From: Bacteroidales bacterium
Lineage (GTDB): Bacteria; Bacteroidota; Bacteroidia; Bacteroidales; UBA932
Assembly (NCBI GenBank): GCA_017960545.1
Contig: JAGCYZ010000107.1
Location: forward strand, 1-42,848
Reading direction: 5' to 3'
Length of the DNA stretch: 42,848 nucleotides
The notes under the pieces are model-generated. The model saw only the letters and a program-made list of their open reading frames with translations, did not search any database and was not told the DNA's origin. Numbering within the stretch: position 1 is the first letter of the stretch; each line of letters starts with the position of its first letter. Shown piece by piece: positions 8,601-17,800 of the stretch. The translations under genes were made by a program, and so were the position numbers.

Positions 8601-10926
8601 CATTCTTAAGGAAATAATTATTAAGCCTGTAGCTGTTCAGGATGTGGTTCAGGATGGGATGTACGCCGGAAAGGGTATTGAGGAACGCTTCCTTTACCAC
8701 ATTCTCTTTCTTCACCTCAATGTTATCCTTTCCAAGTACGCTGCAGAATGGATTGTCCGCGGGATTGAGCTGGTTGAGCCCAAAGAGACTGGAAATGATA
8801 GATGCGTCGCCTTCCGCCCGGGTCGCATTGATTCCTCCAGGATTGGACAGAGGCGTGATGATCTTCTCATAGAACTCGTTTGCCAATGCATCCTTTCCAG
8901 TATCGTACTCACTGTCTTTCTCAGACAACTTCAGATCCTCATCTGACAGGATATTTGTAGGAGTACCTATTTTTAGCAGATCCAATCCTTCCTGGCTGTA
9001 GAGGTGAGTATTAAAGAGTGTCTTTAACATATCAGACGACAACATACTGTCAGCATCGTTAGACAAAGACAGTTCTTTCATTCCCATCACATAGATGGAA
9101 TTGAAATGGAAAGTGCGTGAGCCCTTCTTACAATATGAATCCAAGGGCAGCGTTATTGCCATTCCCATTTTCTCCGCCTCCCTATAGTCTGTCATCCAGC
9201 GCAGGTTGCCGGTGAATGAGCCGTCACTTCTCAAAAGGGGTTGATTGTTCAGGTCCATTCCCACCTGCAAAGTCCTGGGGATAAGGTGACCGTATTGGAC
9301 AATGTATTCTCCTTTCTTCTGGCCGTTGTCAAGGTTGGCCTGCAGGACAAACCTGTCCGGAAGCAATTCTGTGACAGGAACAGAGAAAACCTGGTCTGAA
9401 TTGCCCGTAAAATTGTTTAAATAAGGGAGCAGGTATTCCTTTTTGTCATTATCTCCAAGCTTTTCATAGCTGAGGCCTTTCTTTGTAAGGGTTTCAATGT
9501 TGGATTTGAGCTTGCTGAGCTTGTCCTGGGCAGGAAGGACAGCCTTGGCCAGATATGCTGCGCGCGGAGGCGTATAAAGCGAACACAGGGCCTCCCAGGC
9601 TGACTTCTTTACCAAACCGTCATCCCCTGCCATAAAAAACCTGATCCAGAATTCCTGCGTATGCTGGGACTCCTGAAGTGTTATTGGCCTTAATGCCTGG
9701 GTTATGGCTATCTGGTCAGGGTAGATCCTTACAAGAAGGCACTTCATCTGCTTCCGGTAGCAAAGCTTCCTGTTGCGGATCACCTTTGTATGGCGGTTCA
9801 GCCTATCTTTTGAAATCTTATTCTGGAGATCATTCTTCTCCTTGTATCTGTTATAGGTTCCAAGGACGGAAATGAGCCACTCTCTTTCTTCGTGGAAGCT
9901 GAAGATGGTGTTGTCTGCTATCTGGCGCCACTTTTCCACGCGGACTGTCGTGGCTTCATCCCTCTTGAGACCCGTCACCATACGCAGGCGCCACATTATC
10001 ATAAGCTCCGCAAAACGGGTATAGCGGTTATATTCCCCTATCTTTGACCGCATCTTGTCCCTGAGGGACAGCCTGCGGTTCTTGTATTCAACCCTGGCGG
10101 TTCCAGGTAAAAATCCAAAATACCTTTCCCTGTAAACATTGTATTGTTCAAACTGCTTGTTCAAGGCAGTGAGCAGAGGGTCTGTATAACTCCTCTGCGA
10201 TGGAACGTAAGTCTCATTAGCAGGGCAGAGATCACTGAAAGTGCGTCCGAAACAGGCAACGTTGATTTTGAAGAAGGACGTGGCATCCAAGTATTTCAGG
10301 TACTGTTTCTTGGTTATTATGGAGAACTTGTTCACTATAGAGTCTTCTTCATTGGCAGGAAGCAGCTTTTCTATGACTTGAAGACATTCCTTCATCCTTT
10401 CCTTCGCCACCCTGTAACGCGTCGCAGTCTTACCTCCAAAACCGGAAAATGAAGCCATCCTCTTAATGGCGTGACTGGTCACTTGAAGCCTTCTCAGGTA
10501 TTCAGTGGCTTCATTGTCCGATACCACATCAAGCGTTGACAGTCTGGGAATATGTGCAAGGATGCGGTTCCAGATCATCCGCAGCTCACCTTGCGGATTA
10601 GTGGCATCAAGTATTTTCTGGGCAATGTTGAGGAGTCTTCGCCTGTCTTCCCTATAGACTGAATCCAGACTCTCGATAGTTTCCATAGCAGTACGGGCCC
10701 TACTCAGCCTTTGAGAATCATTATCCTCCTCGAACATCGAGACATAATGCCAAAGCTGTTGGAATGCATACAGGGCTTTATCCGGCTCATATACATCTTC
10801 TACGCTATACTTGTCTACAAAGCGCGTCTCTAGTCGTACGGGAAACAATATCAGGGAGGTATCCACATCCTTCCTGCTCATTGCCAGCGCAGTGTGTTTC
10901 TTTAATATATCCTGATTGTTATACAT
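5611..10926 (-). CDS. Module 2 protein C2, giant conserved uncharacterised (1771 aa)
   Basis: Paralogue of C1. Shared blocks in order: LILFPVRLETRF (about residues 25-36), LLVRIYPDQIAI (about 400) with AWEALCSLYTPPRAAYLA, ELLPDRFVL, a LRWMTDYREA...GMAITLPL segment, RIGSQPYGIVPV (about 790), LDAWMTGLLNHR (about 980), GAYGWVFNLWE (about 1002), APSINHAITAAVLRS, LLHDDIKRPGG, MEDSYDALSDVV, and a C-terminal LVLDYWVEKIPY...ALAFSYDQPDAEPPQAIL block (about 1676 onward). Between the first two blocks lies a roughly 360-residue charged, helix-rich insertion absent at this point in C1. No signal peptide, transmembrane segment, nucleotide-binding motif or catalytic signature was seen. It sits 12 nt after B2 and 13 nt before D2. 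Function is unknown. Confidence 0.87.
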   Translation of the reverse strand: MYNNQDILKKHTALAMSRKDVDTSLILFPVRLETRFVDKYSVEDVYEPDKALYAFQQLWHYVSMFEEDNDSQRLSRARTAMETIESLDSVYREDRRRLLNIAQKILDATNPQGELRMIWNRILAHIPRLSTLDVVSDNEATEYLRRLQVTSHAIKRMASFSGFGGKTATRYRVAKERMKECLQVIEKLLPANEEDSIVNKFSIITKKQYLKYLDATSFFKINVACFGRTFSDLCPANETYVPSQRSYTDPLLTALNKQFEQYNVYRERYFGFLPGTARVEYKNRRLSLRDKMRSKIGEYNRYTRFAELMIMWRLRMVTGLKRDEATTVRVEKWRQIADNTIFSFHEEREWLISVLGTYNRYKEKNDLQNKISKDRLNRHTKVIRNRKLCYRKQMKCLLVRIYPDQIAITQALRPITLQESQHTQEFWIRFFMAGDDGLVKKSAWEALCSLYTPPRAAYLAKAVLPAQDKLSKLKSNIETLTKKGLSYEKLGDNDKKEYLLPYLNNFTGNSDQVFSVPVTELLPDRFVLQANLDNGQKKGEYIVQYGHLIPRTLQVGMDLNNQPLLRSDGSFTGNLRWMTDYREAEKMGMAITLPLDSYCKKGSRTFHFNSIYVMGMKELSLSNDADSMLSSDMLKTLFNTHLYSQEGLDLLKIGTPTNILSDEDLKLSEKDSEYDTGKDALANEFYEKIITPLSNPGGINATRAEGDASIISSLFGLNQLNPADNPFCSVLGKDNIEVKKENVVKEAFLNTLSGVHPILNHILNSYRLNNYFLKNVSPLGVYPSLRIGSQPYGIVPVCDFKNLQFGVSDPLLTLKRILLLLTDRWNELSETSVISETNMNKGQRRSTEESYLKAISATPISTSFYDRVQVKDSDILTPEYFKGKRYDLKPFDEVYVKLRRSHPTLDKKKLKSQYLPSFGNIPLTDDFLTKHKDKFTWGTLKASIKKQVDSKLGAGTVSDEELERLITATFDLFNYRLDAWMTGLLNHRMMQRINSRGTHKISIGAYGWVFNLWEDKKEPVSEEFVLAPSINHAITAAVLRSSFNRAAEGERKDYSLSVNMSSSRVRQALRIIQGVRNGLSLGTILGSDLERLLHDDIKRPGGKEMDFFIYYLRKAYPLNNTSYQYGSSADVKRDSSLDVLNGVALLEDLRDEKRMTQNRKHQLTEIYNWKIREGQERLWPWLKELFKESDTGKIRGLVPDFDAKICRLVLLIQEMEDSYDALSDVVTAETVYKLTEGNTAAVDALMNSMNTGRNFPEPDVTEIPMSSAHIERRVIVGLNQDSSKYTSDESYFQKVEPFLDNWMGDMLGFDRITAQIKRDGAVVNVPLGKGGLGLTPSELVYLSGDWDIFRHFLKWLYWYKNPAPTDNVGITLDEAELAVDSMRELISRARPLKQEDLIASTVPADESFVDEPLKKRFEGISREIDQLAFDLEDYDLYTEEEEEALQMENRAPNKDILKKHLGHFIKCFRLGVTDALSAIDDIFLMEEIDKYKHPEEYANLLAQWHLLRRKIYELSPRLFEKVGQFEEAKSYSEALKKLFLPSFVFVPKIEISANSAIDRNSLVEQYSKQSDGKAAFDNVDRIVIEDDLLSLADVRPQMAALHQLRLYGKVNGIEAAKDVFAFQLESDAPKDKSWMGAEVKDSASVRDANVYEIFSPSSFFLSSGDVMYGIISGLVLDYWVEKIPYQRQTAALAFSYDQPDAEPPQAILVGVSTLKGKHRWSNQRMLRAIHSAMYQVKSRAVEPEHLYADNWASGFLPLLNINPDDTLKTNK

Positions 10927-10938
10927 AGCGTAATAGAT

Positions 10939-13900
10939 TTATAGGCTCAACATTGATGGTTCTACTTCTGCTCCCCATACAGAACCGAAATCCGCCCTTT
11001 CGGTGGCAAATTGGCTGCTGAGGACATTTTCACTGCCGCCCGGTCCTTCCCGCTTGAACCGTTGCGATTTGTCCGTTTCAACAAATGTCAGATAAACCCC
11101 CTTGGTAGTTTTAAGCTCGCCGGGATAGAAACCGGCCATAAAGGTATCATTGGACAGCCATCCTGTCATTGCGGGAGAAAGGGTGCTTTCCAGTTCGTTC
11201 CTCCCCTGATTTGACTTCAACTGCGCAAGGCATATTGAAGTCTGCGGGTAAAGGGTCATCAATTCTGATTTGACAACGAACACCAGCATACGGCCCTTGC
11301 CCGGTTCGTGGTTCTCGCCAAGGCGGTCCTTCCAGTTATGCATATATTTGATGTCAAAATAGCCCTTGCCAAAATCTTCCGGAATGGTCACCTGATCCCA
11401 GAACTTGCGGAAATATGATCCGCGCTCGTCCGTAGGATACTCGCGCCAGAGCAGTTCCCGTCCCATCTCCGTGTTCATTCCGGCCAGGAAGGCTTCCTCA
11501 AAAGCAGGATTGCTCTGGAAGCAGGAAATGGAATTCATCTTAAGCTCTTCTACGGAAGGAAGGATGAATTTCTCCGATATTTCCCTGAGGTAGAACGATG
11601 TGGGGTCCGGGAAAATAGGGGCTGCCATCACAGGATACTTGCCGTCAAAGTTGGATTCCATCAGGTCAAGGGTAATGCCCTTCTCTGCGAATTCATTTGC
11701 CAGTTCCACGAGGCGTTTCCTGTTAATCTCATCGGCATCCACAACAGGGGCCTTGCTTTCCGTGTCAATGTTGCTGACCGTCTTTTCTCCCTCGAGCGCC
11801 TTCTTGAGCTCAGGATCCGTCATAGCTATGTTATGCAGTCCTGTTACCTGAGTCATAGCTTTTGAATAGGCCGCCAACATCTCTTCTATCAATTTCCCCG
11901 CGTTGGTATGCGCCAGCTCATCAGCGGTAATAACTTTGGCATTCTTATAATATTCACTTGCAGAATATATGTAGTTCGGCCTCCAGATGTTCTGGGAGAA
12001 CCACTGGAGGTTCTGATGTGCGGAAACAAGAAGCTTGTGAATTGCATCAATATCAACTTTAACCTTATCTCCTTCGGTCTGGAACAAATCTATACTTGAC
12101 AGGTAAATACAACTCTTCCCAGTAGAAGAGCATACCCTGTTCAGGTAAAGGTTGCCGTTTTTGTAATAAAGGTAATATTTGTTCTTTTTGATGACCAATT
12201 CACAGTGCGCGATCTTGGACGCTCCGACTTTTTCCTTATGTACCAACAGATATCTTGTCCCTTTGAGATCTTCCGGCCAGTTATTGACCAACTCATTCAA
12301 AAAGTTGTTCCTAAACTTTAGAAAATTCTTGCTTTTACCCGAACCACTCATTCTGTCTTGAGGCAGCAAGGTCTTTTTTGATCGCTTGATTCCAACATTT
12401 CCCAGCCAAAACGGATTCCCATATTTCTTATCCTCGTCCGGTTCGAACAGGTCAGTACCATTATCACTAGGCTTTAACTTGATGGTTACTTCTTTGCCTT
12501 TATTATCGTTGGTCAAATAATAGACCGAACAGTCACTGGCACCAGCCAAATCCCGCATCTTATCTGAAGGAATAAAATACAGATAATGTTCATTGTATTT
12601 GGTAACCTCTCTATTAACACGTCCGGCCCAGACATAATACTTGATGGCCACTCCATTGGGACAGGATTTTCCAAATAGCTCCTCATACCGGTTCTTATGC
12701 ATTACCAGTCCGTAGTCAAACGAAGCCGTAAGCCGAATTTTCATCCCACCAATTGTGCCGTATGTATTATTTGGGCTAACACATTTAAATACCACCGGGA
12801 GGCAGATTCCATTGTAAATAAGAGGCAACAAAGCAGAAGTGCTCAATAATGGTTGCAGGTGTGAAATTAATTTATCGTAATTTGGATTTTCTTTTCCACT
12901 CCATACTTTATCGTATTCCCTCTTTGCTTCAGCCAGAGTATTGTCCAAGACTCTGAGAGACCAGTTATGAAGACCGTTCGGATAGGAAAACAGATCGGTA
13001 TCGTCAAGCCACTTGAAAACATCGCCGGAATTATGGATCGTACAGGTAGAACTCAATAAGACTAAGAGGAAGGAATCATCTATAGCAGATGTCCTTTCAA
13101 ATGAGAAATACGCATCGTGCTCCTGTTTATTGATCTCCACCTTGGGGCTGTTATTCTGCACGGAGAAAGAAACTTTTGGATGGAGGACAGTGAAAAGATT
13201 CCGCAGGAAAGAATAATCAGTGTTTCTTACAAAGAAATCTTCCTGACCTGATACATATCTGAAAGGTTCCTCCCTGGGAATAATGCCTGATGCGGAATTC
13301 TTCCAAAGGTCCGGGGTGGTAAGATCTCTCAGTTCCTGCACGCTGATGCCGCCGGTTCTGGTGTAGGGTCCCATCGAAGTGGTCATCACGTTGAGGGCGC
13401 GGCCGGAATCGTCAGTAGCGTCCAGCGCCAGGTCAACGGCATTGACGCTGGCGGAGCTCTGGGCATTGGCCACCCTTATGGCGGCATCGGCCTGGAGTCC
13501 CCAGGCGTGAGGCCGGAATTTGTATTGGCGCAGGGCGGTTATCTTCTCTTCTGACGCATCATTGGTCTTGAGCACCTGGTAGAACTCCCTTATGCGCTGG
13601 TTAAGGGCGTTGACGTCTTCTATTACGCCCCAGGCCCTGTTCATAAACATCTCCTGGTTACGCTTAACTACATTTGCTCCCATTCCTGCAGCAGCCCTGT
13701 TGCGGAATTTGAGGTTCAGGTCCTTAAGGAAGGATTTGTCATCATTCAGTTTCTCATGGCCCGCCATAATATGGCGCGCACCGTAAACGGGAGGCACAAT
13801 CCAAGGGTCTTCATATACCTCTCCCACAGATGAGTTGTCGCTGAATACGGGGCTCTTGAGGAGAAGGTCTTCCTTAAGTTCCTGCTCCATACGGGCGTCT

Positions 13901-14874
13901 TCCTCTTGCAGCTGAGATTCAGAGAAACCTTTCTTGACAAGTGCCGCAGGGATATCTATGGGTTCTGAATCATCCACGGGGGGCTGAAGCGTGCGGTATC
14001 TCTTGAGACCCGTGTCACTGATGTCAGTCTTGAGACCAGGGGAAAGGCCGGCGAATTCCTCTTCAGTCAAGAATTTCTGTTTCCTTGCAAGTTTCATAAA
14101 GGTCTCTCCACCGGTAGTGAATGACCATTGGTAGTAAACCGGGAATTCATTTGTAATCTGGCCGGGGCTCCAGGAAAGTTTTTCAACGCCCACGTTCCCG
14201 GAAAAATCCGCTTTCAGGCCTGCCAGGCGGCCAAGCTCGAACGCAGGGACCAGGAAGAGGGTATATTTTGTCTGGGGAACAAGCGCACGGCTGCAGAAGA
14301 GCCTTGAAACTCCGTCGTCCGGATTATCCTTTATGTGCTGTAAAGGATCCTTACCTTCAGGGGTGGTGATCTGGACGTGAGCCAGCGTATGGAATTTGGC
14401 CGGATCCGGATAGAATGATGACAGTTCCACGCCTTCTACTCCTTCCAAATTCACGGTAACGCTCTTCACCCCTTCTTGCTTCTGATTGACCGTGAATTCG
14501 CCATTCTTGCAGGCAATCAGTAGAAGCCAGGGGACAAGCTTGTCCGATGACGGCAGCGGAGTATATCTCCACGGCAGATCCTCATCCAGGAACTCTATAT
14601 ATGGCATATAGCCGTTACTGAACCCAAAGGACTTCTCCGCAGGAACAACCTGGCTTATCGCCTTTGCGTTAATGCTCCTTACATCCACTGGACCTGCCAG
14701 GAAAAACTCGTGGTCCAGAGATTTCTGGGCAACGCTGTCTGTGCCTGGCTTGTGGCCCTCCATCTGGACACTGACATTGAATCCAGCACGCAGGCCATCT
14801 GCGTCCTTGACTCCTGATGTAATATTTCTGGAGAGTCCTTTCCTTAAATTAGGCAGTATATGAACAACTTTCAT
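10939..14874 (-). CDS. Module 2 protein B2, giant conserved uncharacterised (1311 aa)
   Basis: Paralogue of B1. The N-terminal part has YMPYIEFLDEDLPWRYTP (about residues 88-105) followed by LVPWLLLIACK. A middle block has VPPVYGARHIMAG (about 360) and NRAWGVIEDVNALNQRIREF. Near the C-terminus is the strongest motif, AFLAGMNTEMGRELLWREYP followed by TDERGSYFRKFWDQ (about 1120-1158), then a beta-rich LVFVVKSELMTLYPQTSICL segment and a terminal GVYLTFVETD block. Roughly residues 575-980 (nt 11930-13150) have a different, AT-richer composition and little resemblance to B1. No signal peptide or membrane helix was seen. It starts 20 nt after A2 and ends 12 nt before C2. Function is unknown; proteins with the ELLWRE-P-TDQRG motif occur elsewhere as uncharacterised giants, as far as I recall. 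Confidence 0.87.
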   Translation of the reverse strand: MKVVHILPNLRKGLSRNITSGVKDADGLRAGFNVSVQMEGHKPGTDSVAQKSLDHEFFLAGPVDVRSINAKAISQVVPAEKSFGFSNGYMPYIEFLDEDLPWRYTPLPSSDKLVPWLLLIACKNGEFTVNQKQEGVKSVTVNLEGVEGVELSSFYPDPAKFHTLAHVQITTPEGKDPLQHIKDNPDDGVSRLFCSRALVPQTKYTLFLVPAFELGRLAGLKADFSGNVGVEKLSWSPGQITNEFPVYYQWSFTTGGETFMKLARKQKFLTEEEFAGLSPGLKTDISDTGLKRYRTLQPPVDDSEPIDIPAALVKKGFSESQLQEEDARMEQELKEDLLLKSPVFSDNSSVGEVYEDPWIVPPVYGARHIMAGHEKLNDDKSFLKDLNLKFRNRAAAGMGANVVKRNQEMFMNRAWGVIEDVNALNQRIREFYQVLKTNDASEEKITALRQYKFRPHAWGLQADAAIRVANAQSSASVNAVDLALDATDDSGRALNVMTTSMGPYTRTGGISVQELRDLTTPDLWKNSASGIIPREEPFRYVSGQEDFFVRNTDYSFLRNLFTVLHPKVSFSVQNNSPKVEINKQEHDAYFSFERTSAIDDSFLLVLLSSTCTIHNSGDVFKWLDDTDLFSYPNGLHNWSLRVLDNTLAEAKREYDKVWSGKENPNYDKLISHLQPLLSTSALLPLIYNGICLPVVFKCVSPNNTYGTIGGMKIRLTASFDYGLVMHKNRYEELFGKSCPNGVAIKYYVWAGRVNREVTKYNEHYLYFIPSDKMRDLAGASDCSVYYLTNDNKGKEVTIKLKPSDNGTDLFEPDEDKKYGNPFWLGNVGIKRSKKTLLPQDRMSGSGKSKNFLKFRNNFLNELVNNWPEDLKGTRYLLVHKEKVGASKIAHCELVIKKNKYYLYYKNGNLYLNRVCSSTGKSCIYLSSIDLFQTEGDKVKVDIDAIHKLLVSAHQNLQWFSQNIWRPNYIYSASEYYKNAKVITADELAHTNAGKLIEEMLAAYSKAMTQVTGLHNIAMTDPELKKALEGEKTVSNIDTESKAPVVDADEINRKRLVELANEFAEKGITLDLMESNFDGKYPVMAAPIFPDPTSFYLREISEKFILPSVEELKMNSISCFQSNPAFEEAFLAGMNTEMGRELLWREYPTDERGSYFRKFWDQVTIPEDFGKGYFDIKYMHNWKDRLGENHEPGKGRMLVFVVKSELMTLYPQTSICLAQLKSNQGRNELESTLSPAMTGWLSNDTFMAGFYPGELKTTKGVYLTFVETDKSQRFKREGPGGSENVLSSQFATERADFGSVWGAEVEPSMLSL

Positions 14875-14894
14875 GGCTTACAAATGTCATTTCT

Positions 14895-17800
14895 TTATAT
14901 ATTGGTCAAAGCCTTCATCCGCTCCGGCTTCTCCGGCTTAGGTTTTTCAGGTTCTGGCTTTTCTTGAAGCTGCCTCAACGAGAGCTTTAATTTCCCTGTC
15001 TGGGAATCAATATCGACAAGTTTAACGTCCAGTTCCTGGCCAACGCTTAAAATGCCTTCAACTGTTTCCACCCTCTCCCAGGAAACCTCAGTAATGTGAA
15101 GCAAGCCTTCCTTGCCGGGAAGGATCTCCACGAAAGCGCCAAATGGCACGACTGAAGAGACCTTACCGTGATAGATGTTGCCTACGACAAGATCTTTGTC
15201 GATGGTAACAGGAGGCTTCTCCACTTCAGAATCATTCCTGCCAGAAGAATTAGAAGAACCTCTTTCACCGCTCCTGCGCCTGCCTGATTCCTGGTCATTT
15301 CTCGATCTGGTTCCAGTGGGATTATTAACAGGCTTCTCAAGGAGGGCTCTCCTTGAAACATCGATCCTACCGCTCCCGGGAACGATATCGATAATCTTTA
15401 CTTCTACTTCCTGTCCTACCTTAAGGACATCCTCCACCTTACTTATCTTTTCCCAGCTAATATCATTAATGTGAAGCAGTGTTTCGATGCCAGGAATCAT
15501 ATCCAAGAATGCACCGTATTCACAGATGGTTTTCACCTTGCCCCGATAGACGTCACCAACCTTGGGTTCCCTGACATTGGAGCCGGGCTCTTCATCTTCA
15601 CGGCTGATCTTAACGCCGTCCAGCCTTTGTTCCATAGCGGCGACATATCTGTCAAACGAAGCCCTGTTGCGGTGATCATTAGAAGTTGCTTCTAAGCCCT
15701 TGGAACTAACACTTGCGGACGATGCGGATCCCAATGGAACGGCTTCGTACTGGATGGAACGCTTGAGAACGGTTTCATTGCCTTTGCTTTGAAGCTTATC
15801 CTTCTCGTTGAGGGTGAATCCTGAATTGTACTTCACGTAGGATTCGCTGTCCAGCTTTTCCTTGATGGACATTTTCTTGTAGAGGGCTGGTGCAAAATCA
15901 TTCTGCTCCAGGGCTGCCTTCTCCAAAACCTGCCCATTGAGCACAGACAGCTTGAGGGAATCGTAATCGGATGGAACGGCATCGTTGCACAGATCCATCT
16001 TATCGAGCTTGTTCTGAGTGTAGAAAGGAATTGCAGACTGGTTGAAAGTAAGCGATCCGTCCGGCTGCAGTACCAAAGAAGACGACTCGTGTCCAAACAG
16101 GACAACCATTGAGTTGCCTGCTATGTCTCCATTGTCCACGCTCCAGTTGTTGTCCTTCTCCCACTCGTCAACAAGCAGAGGGAACACTTCCACTGTCTTT
16201 GAAGGCAGCTCCGGCGCGCTCTCACCCCAGGATTTGGTAAAGCTGACCTCTACCGGGATAAGCAGGAATGAGAACTTTGCAAATCCGGAAACGATCCAAG
16301 GGGCAGGACCCTGTACATCCAGCGCAAGGTCTATGGAAAGGAGGGTCCAGTCTCCGCATTTGACGCCAACGCCAGCGCTCACGTTGAACATAAACAGGAA
16401 CGGGTCGAACTGGAACAGGGCGTCAAAGCTGGCGTATCCGGTGATTCCAAACTTGTCCCAACCAATCTTAAGGTCGAACCTGGCGCCAATCTGGAAGGAA
16501 TTTGACGTTACGGCAAGATAGGACTCAAAGGAGATCTTAAGGATGCTGTAGTCCAGCTTCATTGCCAGACGTTTCATACTGCCCACGTGCAGGCCCTCTT
16601 CCGGCTTGTATGCAGGATGGAATCCTCCAATTGAAAGGAGGAAACCCTTCTGGCCGCCCCAGTTGAGCCTGAAGGCCATATCTCCGGAGAGTGAGATGCC
16701 CACGATCTGGGAGTCAACTATGGATGCGTCAAACCACATACCCTCTTCGAAGTTGATTCCTCCGGCAAAGAATACGTTTATGCGTACCAGGCCTTCTGCG
16801 GCGTTAACCTTGAGGGCGCCTACAATGATGAATTCCGTAGGTTTAGGAAGCTGGATGAGAAGGCCGAAGTCGCACTTGACAATTGGCTCGAAGGTAATCT
16901 CACCAAGGATACCAAAGAAGAACTGGCCTTTCTTTACAGGGAAATATGTCAGCACGTTGGACTTCATCTCCGAGAGATGATCCTTGATGTTTGACACAAA
17001 GAACACCTGGTCCAGACTGCCGGTTCGGACGCCGTTCTGGATTGCGTCACGGCTCAGCTCGCGGTTAAGGCCCAAGGTGCCTCCCACTGCTGTGAGGGAG
17101 AATCCCATTCCCAGGGGGACACCCGGGTTGAAGCGGGCGCTCAGCAAGACTACAAGGCTGAATTCGTGGCCTTTGGCCGTTCCGGGGTCACAGAGAAGGA
17201 ATCCGCCCACGCCAATCTTATTGATGATGTTCAGGTCAAGGACTCCAAAGAACTCCCCTGTCTGCTGGTCGATGGATATGAAGCCGCCTCCCTTGACGGC
17301 AGAAGCGTCCACTGTTATTCCAAAGCCGGAAGGATACTTTATGCTGCCATCAAGGTCAAAGTCGCCAAAATTGCCTTCCTCATCCTTATATTTCAGTACC
17401 AGGCCCACGCCAAGATCCTCGACAGCAACCACAAGGGCAGGGCTCATCTCAAGTTGGAACGTGGTGCCCACAACCAGGCCAAGCTTGCCTTTCTGGTCTT
17501 TCAAAGAACCGGCGTCAAGGCTGAAGGTGTCAATTGTCACAGGGCCCAGTTTCTTGTGATTGAGGTCGAAATCCATATGAAGGGATACGTCCCCGCCAAA
17601 GTCGAAGCCCTTTTGGTAATCGTACCACAGATAGGTGTCAAAGTTAAGGGCGACATCGTCCTTGAGGACTTCCTTTACGAACGCGACATCCTGGAGATGG
17701 AGGCTGATGGAGGCGTCTTGCACGGCGCCTATGTAGCCTACCTGCAGGCTGTTCCCCGCCGGCTTTTTCTGGCCTTCTCCGGGTCCCTTTTCACTGCCTG

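Noticed and set aside
14900-15570. Separate polynucleotide phosphorylase gene fragment
   Set aside because: The S1 domains are in frame with A2 after a motif shared with A1, and no RNase PH or KH domain is present.
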